Shown in pieces: positions 6,659 to 12,821 of a stretch of DNA of 12,821 nucleotides. Numbering within the stretch: the first letter of the stretch is position 1; the number at the start of each line of letters is the position of its first letter. Source of the DNA: JANPJV01 sp031425695 (lineage in GTDB: Bacteria; Pseudomonadota; Gammaproteobacteria; Xanthomonadales; SZUA-5); NCBI GenBank assembly GCA_031425695.1, contig JANPJV010000141.1, forward strand, positions 1 to 12,821. Reading direction: 5' to 3'. The notes under the pieces were generated by a model. That model saw nothing but the letters and a program-made list of their open reading frames with translations, ran no database searches and was not told the DNA's origin. A program made the position numbers and the translations under genes.

Positions 6659-9600
6659 TTATTCAAAACCGTCGGCGAACAACGGCGCATCGCTCGGCAG
6701 CGTGGCCAGGTACAGGTCCTGGTGCTGGTTGCCGTCCGCAACATCGGGATCGAGATCGGCCGCTCCGCTCAGGAACAATGCAGTGTTGCCGTCCGCGCTG
6801 AACTGGCTGTCATCGGACCCGCTGTTACCGGTCGTGGTCGCTGAAGTCGTCGAGCGCGATATCAGCGTACTCGCGCTTTCTGCCAGGTCGTACAGGAATA
6901 CATCGTAATCGTCGTTGGCGTCGCTCCCGCCGGCGATGAGATTGGTGGCCTGGGACCGGAACAGCACGCGGGTGCCGTCGGGACTGATGTCGGACGGCAT
7001 GGAAATGCTGTTCGCGGGCAAGCTCGGCGCCCCCGCGGCATGCGCAACATGTCGCGACAGGCCAGTGGCGTGGTCGTAGACATAGACGCCACCTTGGAAT
7101 GCGGCACCGGCGACCAGGTCGATCGCGGAGCTCCAGTAGAGGACGCGTTGCCCATCGGCGCTCAGCGCTTTCGGCCGCGACGAGCCGTTCGCCGTCGAGC
7201 TTGCCGTGGTGGCGGAGCGCGACACCAGCGTCACCGTGCCGAGGCGCGCATCGAACAGGTAGACGTCGTCGCCATTGTTGTTGTCGTTGATGCCCGCACT
7301 CGTGTCGACGCCGCCGCTCGAGAACACCACGGTCTGGCCGTCGTCGCTGAGCACGAGATCGTCGACGAAGGTCATGGTGGTTACTGCCGAGCCCGCGGTG
7401 CCCGACGCAAGCACGGTGGTGGCGTTCACGCGGTCGTATAGGTAAGCGCCGCCGTGCACCTGGCCCTGGCCCGTGCGCAGGTACAGCACGTAGCGGCCGT
7501 CGGGGCTCATCGCGATGCTCCTGGAATTGCCGCCCGACGACGTCGTCGGGGCGCTCGGTGCATGCGATACCAGCGTGCGCACGCCGCTCACGCGATCAAT
7601 CAGGAATACGTCGGAAGTGAACAGCGTGTCGGTCAGGCCGGCGATGACGTTGGTGGCTTGCGTGTCGTACAGCACCCAGCGGCCGTCGGCGCTCAGGGCG
7701 CGGCCGCTGGCTTCGCTGTTCGCGGTCGTCGTGGGTGCGCCGGCCGCGTGCGACAGCAGCACGGTCTGCGCGCCGTTGCGGTCGTACAGGTACGCGTCGG
7801 ACGCGCCGTTATTGTTGTCGACGATGCCGTTCACGAGGTTGGTGGCGCCTGATGTGAACAACGCGAAGCGGCCATCCGCACTCAATGCCACGCCGCCGGA
7901 CTGCGCGTTGGCAGTCGTCGTCGATGAATTGGCGGCGTGCGAGATGAGGATGTTGGCATCGGTCGCCGAGTCGTGCAGGAAGACGTCGCCGGTACCAAGC
8001 GGGCGGTTAACCTGGCCGGCTACTACATTGGTCGCCGCGCTGTTCAGCAGCACCCAGCGACCGTCAGCACTCAGCGCCCCCGCCTGCGCCAAGTCATTCG
8101 CCGTCGTCTGCCGCGTCGAGCCGACGCGCGACACGAGCTCGGCGACGCCCGACGCACGGTCGCGCACGAACAGGTCGTCGTTGCGATTGCTGTCCTGCAC
8201 GCCCGCAACCAGGTTGGTGGCCGCGCTGTAGTACACGATGACATTGCCATTCGAACTGATCGCGACTGGCTTGGACTCGTCGTTGCCGGTGGTCAGCGGC
8301 GTATTTGCCGCGTTCGAGATCAGCGCGTTGGTGCCGCTGACGCGATCGTACAGATAGACGTCGTCCTTGAAGTTTCCTTCGGTGACGCCGGCCAGGACCG
8401 GCAGGTTCGTATTCCATACGACGTATCGGCCATCCGCACTCATCGACAGCAGCTTGTCGAGGCCGAGCGTGGCCGGATTCGTCGGCGTGCCCGCGGACGA
8501 GACCAGCGTGGTCACGCCGCTGGTGCGATCGAACAGATACGCGTTCTCGCCGGCAATCGATGCGCCGGAAATGAGGTTCGTGGAGGTCGAGTAGTACAGC
8601 GACCAACGACCATCGGCGCTGATGGTGACACCGGCATCGGTGCGGCCGTTGCCGGTCGTCGCGGCGGCTCCAGCGGCGCGGGAAACCAGCGTGGTCGTTC
8701 CGCTGTCGCGGTCGAACAGGAACACATCAGGATTGGAGTTGGTGTCGGCCTGGCCGGCAACGATATTGGTCGCGCGGCTCTGGTAAAGCAGCCAGCGGCC
8801 GTCGGCGCTCAGGGCGCCCGCGTCGCTCATCGAATTGGTGGTGACGTTGGTCGAGCCCGCGGCGCGCGAAGCCAGCATGGTCGAATTGGTATCGCGGTCG
8901 TAGATGAAGACGTCGTTCGAGTTGTTGGTGTCGACCACGCCGGTGACGACGTTGTTCGATGGTGTCGTGAACGCCGCCCAACGTCCATCGGGGCTGAGGT
9001 GGGCAAAGCGGTGCGAGCTGCCGACGGCGATGGTCGCTGAGTTGGACCGGTGCGACAGCAATCGGCTGGTGCCGGCCTCGCGGTCATACAGGAACATGTC
9101 GACATCGGAATTGGTGTCAGTCACGCCCGCGACCAGGTTGCTGGCGCCACTGTAATAGAGCAGCCAGCGCCCGTCGGAGCTGAGCGCGATCGGATAGGAG
9201 TACGCGTTGGCCGTGATGGTCGCAGCGGCCGCGCTGTGGGACACCAGCTCGGTCTTGCCGTTGAGGCGATCGTAGAGAAAGGTGTCGGCAGCGGCATTGT
9301 CATCGGTCACGCCGACGCCCAGGTTGGTGGCAACGCTGTGATACGCGACCCAGCGGCCGTCGCCGCTGATGGCCACCGGCACCGACGAGCCATTGCCAGT
9401 CGCAGACGGGGAACCCGAGCGTTGCGAGATCAGTTGCGAGGTGGCCGCGTTCCGATCGAACACGAACACATCCTCGCGAAAGTTCGAGTCGACCACACCC
9501 GAAACCAGGTTCGCGCCGATGCTGCCATAGACCACGAAGCGGCCATCGTCGCTGACCTGGCTGCGCGGAAGGTGCGCCAGCGGGCTGCTGTCGCCATTGG

Positions 9601-9736
9601 CGGTACCGCCGGGATGCCCGGTACTGACGAGGTCGAGGGTGACTTGCGCGCTGGCCAGGGCCGGCACGCAAAGCAGCAGCGCCAGCAGCAAGCGCAAGCG
9701 TGCCGGCACGGCTTCGCGGTCGAAATTGTTGGGCAT
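6659..9736 (-). CDS. Secreted 16-repeat beta-propeller (TolB/PD40-like) protein with C-terminal FADGFE
   Basis: This 1025-residue protein begins with a signal peptide (hydrophobic core LRLLLALLLCVPALASA, cleavage before QVTL at about 30/31). I count 16 consecutive repeats of about 55-63 residues, each with S-x-D-G-R-W-[VL]-L-Y, then A-T-N-[LV]-V-A-G, then D-x-N-x-x-x-D-[VM]-F-L-[YF]-D and finally T-x-L-[VI]-S-[RH]. This matches the WD40-like/TolB-type propeller blade (PD40). Sixteen blades would make one very large propeller or two of eight. The D-x-N-x-x-x-D loop recurs in most blades and could bind calcium (inference). No enzyme motif is visible; binding or scaffolding at the cell surface is likely. 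The last eight residues are PLFADGFE, nearly the same end as the divergent gene at 9976. The start at 9736 has a weak GAGTG ribosome site. Confidence 0.88.
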   Translation of the reverse strand: MPNNFDREAVPARLRLLLALLLCVPALASAQVTLDLVSTGHPGGTANGDSSPLAHLPRSQVSDDGRFVVYGSIGANLVSGVVDSNFREDVFVFDRNAATSQLISQRSGSPSATGNGSSVPVAISGDGRWVAYHSVATNLGVGVTDDNAAADTFLYDRLNGKTELVSHSAAAATITANAYSYPIALSSDGRWLLYYSGASNLVAGVTDTNSDVDMFLYDREAGTSRLLSHRSNSATIAVGSSHRFAHLSPDGRWAAFTTPSNNVVTGVVDTNNSNDVFIYDRDTNSTMLASRAAGSTNVTTNSMSDAGALSADGRWLLYQSRATNIVAGQADTNSNPDVFLFDRDSGTTTLVSRAAGAAATTGNGRTDAGVTISADGRWSLYYSTSTNLISGASIAGENAYLFDRTSGVTTLVSSAGTPTNPATLGLDKLLSMSADGRYVVWNTNLPVLAGVTEGNFKDDVYLYDRVSGTNALISNAANTPLTTGNDESKPVAISSNGNVIVYYSAATNLVAGVQDSNRNDDLFVRDRASGVAELVSRVGSTRQTTANDLAQAGALSADGRWVLLNSAATNVVAGQVNRPLGTGDVFLHDSATDANILISHAANSSTTTANAQSGGVALSADGRFALFTSGATNLVNGIVDNNNGASDAYLYDRNGAQTVLLSHAAGAPTTTANSEASGRALSADGRWVLYDTQATNVIAGLTDTLFTSDVFLIDRVSGVRTLVSHAPSAPTTSSGGNSRSIAMSPDGRYVLYLRTGQGQVHGGAYLYDRVNATTVLASGTAGSAVTTMTFVDDLVLSDDGQTVVFSSGGVDTSAGINDNNNGDDVYLFDARLGTVTLVSRSATTASSTANGSSRPKALSADGQRVLYWSSAIDLVAGAAFQGGVYVYDHATGLSRHVAHAAGAPSLPANSISMPSDISPDGTRVLFRSQATNLIAGGSDANDDYDVFLYDLAESASTLISRSTTSATTTGNSGSDDSQFSADGNTALFLSGAADLDPDVADGNQHQDLYLATLPSDAPLFADGFE
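6680..9570 (-). repeat. Sixteen tandem ~180-base repeat units inside the propeller gene
   Basis: In the reverse complement each unit encodes one blade, for example codons for ALSADGRW followed by an ATNLVAG and DTN...DVFLYD segment. Copies 2 to 5 and 8 to 11 are the most regular. Units 6, 7, 12 and 14 are shorter or have lost the D-x-N loop, for example VLYLRTGQGQVHGGAYLYD in unit 12. Sequence drift between copies indicates old duplication and not recent slippage. Boundaries are approximate. Confidence 0.75.
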
Positions 9737-9975
9737 ATCGTCACTCGTCGGGGATTGATTGGTTGGTAAACGACTGATTTAACGTCAGGCGTGGGGCGTG
9801 ATGTCGGCTTCCATGAGCCAACTCGCAAGATAGGCTCGGAATCGATCAGCAGGGCGCGCACTCTATCGGCAACCGATCGGTGGGCTACTCGGGATGCTTG
9901 CGTTCATGCACGGCTACCGGATCAGGTCAGGTCCGTCTGCTACCCTTCGCAGCCTTGCGTGCAGGTGGTGGAAAC
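9737..9975. promoter_or_regulatory. Divergent intergenic region between the two GFE-tagged genes
   Basis: These 239 bases must hold the promoters of both the propeller gene (minus) and the choice-of-anchor gene (plus). No consensus -35/-10 pair stands out on either strand; TTAAAT, read on the minus strand upstream of 9736, is a weak -10 candidate. A small inverted repeat ATCGG-CAA-CCGAT lies at 9865-9877, near the middle, and could be an operator, but it is short. The plus-strand frame is open from GTG 9880, without credible coding content before 9976. Confidence 0.4.
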
Positions 9976-12567
9976 ATGGCAACGACGAGCGTTTTCCACG
10001 CCTGCGCGATCGCGTTGGGGCTGACCGCTGGACTGGTCGGGACCCACGCCGCGGTGGCCGCACCAGCGGATTCGGGGGAGTACCTCGACCGCGTTGAACG
10101 CGCGCTGCAGGCGTCGGCGGCACGCGCAGCTCCGCAGCAACCCGACCATCTGCAGCAGTGCATCGGCGGAGTCGCCGGCGGCGCGTATCCATGCAGCAAT
10201 ATCGACCTGCTCGAGTTCATGCCGCACGCGACATTCGCACCCGCGACGGGCAACTCGGTCAAGACCAACAGCCTGTGGGGCTGGACCGACCCGGCCACGC
10301 AGCGCGAATGGGTTTTGCTGGGCCTGAATAACGGCACCGCATTCATCGACATCACCAATCCCGAGACGCCGTATTACGCCGGCAAGCTGCCGACGCACAC
10401 GGGGAACAACAACACCTGGCGCGACATGCGCGTCCATGCGAACCACGCCTACATCGTCAGCGAGCAGGTGGGGCACGGCATGCAGGTGTTCGACCTCACC
10501 CAGCTGCGCGGCTTGACCGGGGCACCGCGGACGTTCACTGAAACCGCCTGGTATGGCCGCACCTCGAACACCCACACGATCTCGATCAACAACGAGACCG
10601 GCTACGCCTACCTGGTAGGTGCAACGGGAACCAACGGTGATCCCAACGTGATCACCTGCGGCGGCAACATCCACATTGTCAGCCTCGCCAATCCCGCGAG
10701 CCCCGCTTTTGTCGGCTGCTACAACGACGGCGGCTACGTCCACGAGAACCAATGTTTCACCTACCGCGGTCCGGATCTCGACTGCGATCCGGCAACCGCC
10801 GGCAACCAGGCCTGCAACGGCCGCGAGATCTGTCTCGCCGCGCGCGGTAACGCGCATGCGCTCGACATCATCGACGTCACCAACCACGCAGCACCGGTGC
10901 GCCTGTCGCGCCTCGTCTACAACACCAGCGGTTACTCGCACCAGGCGTGGTTCACCGAGGACCAGCGCCATATCCTGCTGAACGACGAGCTCGACGAGCA
11001 GAATTCCGGCACGCCCACGCGCACCTTCATCTTCGACGCCAGCAATCTCAACGCGCTGGCGCGGTCGGGCGGCAACGGCTACTTCGATCATGCGACGCCC
11101 GCGATCGACCACAACCTCTACGTGCGTGGGAATTTCGTCTTTCAGTCGAATTACCACGCCGGACTGCGCATTCTCGCGCTGACGAACCTAGCCGCTTCGC
11201 AACTGACTGAGGTCGGCTACTTCGATCTTTATCCGGCGAACAACGACGCCGATTTCGACGGGACCTGGAACAACTATCCGTTTTTTGAGAGCGGCGTAAT
11301 TCCGGTTTCGCACATCTCGCAGGGTCTGTTCCTGTTGCGGCCGACCAATCTCTGCACCAGCGCCGCGGCGCCGACGAACCTGGTCGCGAAGCCGACCGCA
11401 GATCATCGAATCGATTTGAGCTGGGCGGGGGCGGGTGCGCCCGGCCACACGTACAAGGTCGAGCGCGCGCTCGGCGGTTGCGGAGGGCGCTTCGAGACCA
11501 TCGCCAGTGGTCTGACCACTGCGAGCTACTCCGACCGCAGTGCGTCGGGCGTCGTGACCTACGGCTACCGCGTCACCGACAGCGACGCCACCGGCTTCTG
11601 TTCGTCGGCGGCGTCGACCTGCGTCACCGCCAGCACCAGCGGCAGTTGCACCGCCGCGCCGACGTTTGCCGGTGTCGCCAGCGCCGCGAGCGCCGGTCAG
11701 TCGACCTGCCAGAACACGCTGGCCTGGACCCAGGCGACCGCCTGGTGCGGCGCCAGCAGCAGTTATTCGGTCTACCGCGGCAGCGGCGACAGCTTCGTGC
11801 CGTCGTCGGCGAACCGCATTGCCAGCGGCTTGTCCGGATCGAGCTTCCAGGATGTCGCCGCTCCGACCGGCGCGAGCTGGTACATCGTGCGTGCGACCGA
11901 CGTGGCCAGCGGCACCGAAGAGCTGAACCAGGTGCGCCAGAGTGCGACGGCGAGTGGGCCGATCGGCGACGGCACCTTCGTCACCGGCGCCGAGATCGGC
12001 GATCCGCCGCTCGATTCGAATGCCACGCTGGAGCGACCGGCGGCACCGGATCACGCCGGCTGGCATCTCTCAGAAGCGCGTGCGCACACCAGCGCACGCA
12101 GTTTCCATTCCACTTCATCGAGCTCGCTGTGCGTCACCCTGGAAACGCCGGTGTTCACCCTGACGCCGGGTCAGAGCTCGCAGCTTGGATTCTGGACCGC
12201 CTGGGACATCGAGCCGGCATTCGACGGTGGCATCGTCCAGATCTCGACTAATGGCGGCACTTCCTGGACTCGGCTTGGGCCCGCGGGCTTCTACCCAAAC
12301 ACGATCACTAATTCCGGCAACGCGTGTGCTGCACTGGCGAGCGGCACGCCGGCATTCTCCAGCAGCAGCCAACTGACCTGGCAGCAGAAGACGCTCAATC
12401 TTTCCGCGTACGCCGGCCAGAGCATCAAGCTCGCCTGGCGCTACGGCAGCGACGGCGGCGTCGACCGCGAAGGCTGGTATGTCGACGACATCTCGCTCAC
12501 CCACGCGCAGGTTCCAGGCGTGTGTACGAGCACCGCCATGTTCGGGAACGGCTTCGAGAACAACTGA
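9976..12567 (+). CDS. Secreted choice-of-anchor B family protein with FN3-like and jelly-roll domains, C-terminal FGNGFENN
   Basis: This 863-residue protein has a signal peptide (MATTSVFHACAIALGLTAGL..., cleavage about AVA|AP near 29/30). Residues ~70-456 match the choice-of-anchor B (LVIVD-repeat) domain: SLWGWTDP, EWVLLGLNNGTAFIDITNP, THTISIN, YSHQAWFTEDQRHILLNDEL, DHNLYVRGNFVFQSNYHAGL and WNNYPFFESG. Two Cys-containing FN3-like domains follow (~464-555 and ~558-660). A jelly-roll-like region (~665-845) ends in WRYGSDGGVDREGWYVDDIS, as in M6-type protease accessory domains. The C-terminus is MFGNGFENN (855-863), close to the PLFADGFE end of the divergent gene. No PEP-CTERM, LPXTG or hydrophobic anchor is visible. 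ATG 9976 has GGTGGTGGAAAC just upstream; the open frame from GTG 9880 would bury the signal peptide. Family function is unknown; a surface role is likely. Confidence 0.9.
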   Translation: MATTSVFHACAIALGLTAGLVGTHAAVAAPADSGEYLDRVERALQASAARAAPQQPDHLQQCIGGVAGGAYPCSNIDLLEFMPHATFAPATGNSVKTNSLWGWTDPATQREWVLLGLNNGTAFIDITNPETPYYAGKLPTHTGNNNTWRDMRVHANHAYIVSEQVGHGMQVFDLTQLRGLTGAPRTFTETAWYGRTSNTHTISINNETGYAYLVGATGTNGDPNVITCGGNIHIVSLANPASPAFVGCYNDGGYVHENQCFTYRGPDLDCDPATAGNQACNGREICLAARGNAHALDIIDVTNHAAPVRLSRLVYNTSGYSHQAWFTEDQRHILLNDELDEQNSGTPTRTFIFDASNLNALARSGGNGYFDHATPAIDHNLYVRGNFVFQSNYHAGLRILALTNLAASQLTEVGYFDLYPANNDADFDGTWNNYPFFESGVIPVSHISQGLFLLRPTNLCTSAAAPTNLVAKPTADHRIDLSWAGAGAPGHTYKVERALGGCGGRFETIASGLTTASYSDRSASGVVTYGYRVTDSDATGFCSSAASTCVTASTSGSCTAAPTFAGVASAASAGQSTCQNTLAWTQATAWCGASSSYSVYRGSGDSFVPSSANRIASGLSGSSFQDVAAPTGASWYIVRATDVASGTEELNQVRQSATASGPIGDGTFVTGAEIGDPPLDSNATLERPAAPDHAGWHLSEARAHTSARSFHSTSSSSLCVTLETPVFTLTPGQSSQLGFWTAWDIEPAFDGGIVQISTNGGTSWTRLGPAGFYPNTITNSGNACAALASGTPAFSSSSQLTWQQKTLNLSAYAGQSIKLAWRYGSDGGVDREGWYVDDISLTHAQVPGVCTSTAMFGNGFENN

Positions 12568-12575
12568 TACTGCAT

Positions 12576-12716
12576 TTGTTGGGTCTGCGCTGCGCGCGGA
12601 CGCACCGAAACTGGCCTGAGCTTTGGTGGGTCTGCGCTGCGCGCGGAGGCACCGAAACTGGCCTGCACTTTGGTGGGTCTGCGCTGCGCGCGGAGGCACC
12701 GAAACTGGCCTGCGCT
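12576..12716 (+). repeat. Three 47-base tandem repeats downstream of the choice-of-anchor gene
   Basis: Copies start at 12576, 12623 and 12670, exactly 47 bases apart, each beginning TTGGTGGGTCTGCGCTGCGC (copy 1 has TTGTTGGG) and containing CACCGAAACTGGCCTG. Copies 2 and 3 are nearly identical. A fourth partial copy starts at 12717 and diverges after TTGGTGGGTGTGCGC. Forty-seven is not a multiple of three, so short ORFs through the array cycle through frames and are artefacts. There are no unique spacers, so this is not a CRISPR array. Confidence 0.9.
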
Positions 12717-12727
12717 TTGGTGGGTGT

Positions 12728-12746
12728 GCGCGGCGCGCCGCCGCGC
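12728..12746. repeat. GC-only hairpin after the tandem repeats
   Basis: GCGCGGCG (12728-12735) and CGCCGCGC (12739-12746) form an eight-pair stem with a three-base loop. No T-tract follows. It may serve as a transcription stop for the upstream gene or be part of a REP-like cluster. Confidence 0.5.
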
Positions 12747-12749
12747 GTG

Positions 12750-12800
12750 TTGGTGGGCATGGCAGGAGAGCGGCCGGGCCGAGCGCAGACCCCCCACCAA
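12750..12800. repeat. REP-like palindrome with inverted copy of the tandem-repeat head
   Basis: TTGGTGGG (12750-12757) pairs with CCCACCAA (12793-12800). Within it, CGGCC-G-GGCCG (12771-12781) forms a small inner stem. The right side, GCGCAGAC then CCCCCACCAA, is the reverse complement of the 47-base repeat head (TTGGTGGGTCTGCGC) with three extra C. The same motif therefore occurs in both orientations here, typical of REP/BIME clusters. Confidence 0.6.
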
Positions 12801-12821
12801 CCGCACCCCAGCACCCCCCCG

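Noticed and set aside
7937..9040. Plus-strand ORF of 367 codons
   Set aside because: It lies entirely antisense to the 16-repeat propeller gene and mirrors its repeats (runs of Arg/Gly/Ala). GC-rich repeats generate long shadow frames.
9880..9975. GTG start for the choice-of-anchor gene
   Set aside because: It would place 32 residues before a clean signal peptide; ATG 9976 has a purine-rich ribosome site.
9940..11157. Minus-strand ORF of 405 codons
   Set aside because: It is antisense to the choice-of-anchor domain, whose protein is clearly recognisable; the Val/Ala/Arg-rich shadow has no domain.
12576..12733. CRISPR array
   Set aside because: The repeats are contiguous with no unique spacers, and no cas gene is present.
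12115..12814. Minus-strand ORFs with repeated peptide segments (such as RRPTKAQASFGASARSAD)
   Set aside because: They arise from the 47-base tandem array. Because 47 is not divisible by three, the same DNA is read in three frames, as expected for non-coding repeats.

Overview
The window is GC-rich bacterial chromosome. It looks like a member of the Lysobacterales (Xanthomonadales), probably Rhodanobacteraceae or a close relative. The evidence is the protein style, not any housekeeping marker: tandem WW...GWG...WYTYGSDG repeats on a secreted hydrolase, long Ser/Thr/Ala-rich secreted proteins, and two proteins ending in a short F-x-[D/N]-G-F-E motif that I associate with this lineage from memory. 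No rRNA, tRNA, CRISPR array, transposase or phage structural gene is visible.

Layout, left to right. (1) Bases 1-2196, plus: 3' part of a large multidomain exported hydrolase (end of a beta-lactamase-type serine hydrolase domain, a complete-looking alpha/beta hydrolase, two C-terminal WW/GWG repeats). (2) 2237-2806, minus: a small five-helix membrane protein of unknown function, convergent with gene 1. (3) 2919-4399, plus: a two-gene operon with an ATGA overlap, encoding a short-chain dehydrogenase/reductase and a shortened, divergent NAD-synthetase-like ATP pyrophosphatase. (4) 4400-4743: a gene-free stretch holding a 95-base near-perfect palindrome. (5) 4744-5544, plus: a 266-residue unknown protein whose C-terminal end resembles a phage small-terminase motif. 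(6) 5643-6515, plus: a secreted protein of unknown function. (7) 6659-9736, minus: a 1025-residue secreted protein made of 16 beta-propeller-type repeats. (8) 9976-12567, plus, divergent from gene 7: a secreted choice-of-anchor-B-type protein with two FN3-like domains and a jelly-roll-like domain. (9) 12568-12821: non-coding repeats, with three 47-base tandem copies, GC-rich hairpins and an inverted copy of the repeat head.

Four of the eight genes (1, 6, 7 and 8) encode large proteins that are, or probably are, exported. Three of these show signal peptides; the N-terminus of gene 1 is outside the window. Genes 7 and 8 diverge from one 239-base region and end in the same short motif. Gene 8 belongs to a family known for carrying interchangeable C-terminal anchoring signals. 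This makes the F-x-[D/N]-G-F-E end a good candidate for a surface-sorting or secretion tag, and it is the most interesting lead in the window. The SDR/NadE-like pair is the only clear multi-gene operon and looks like a small, specialised metabolic unit.
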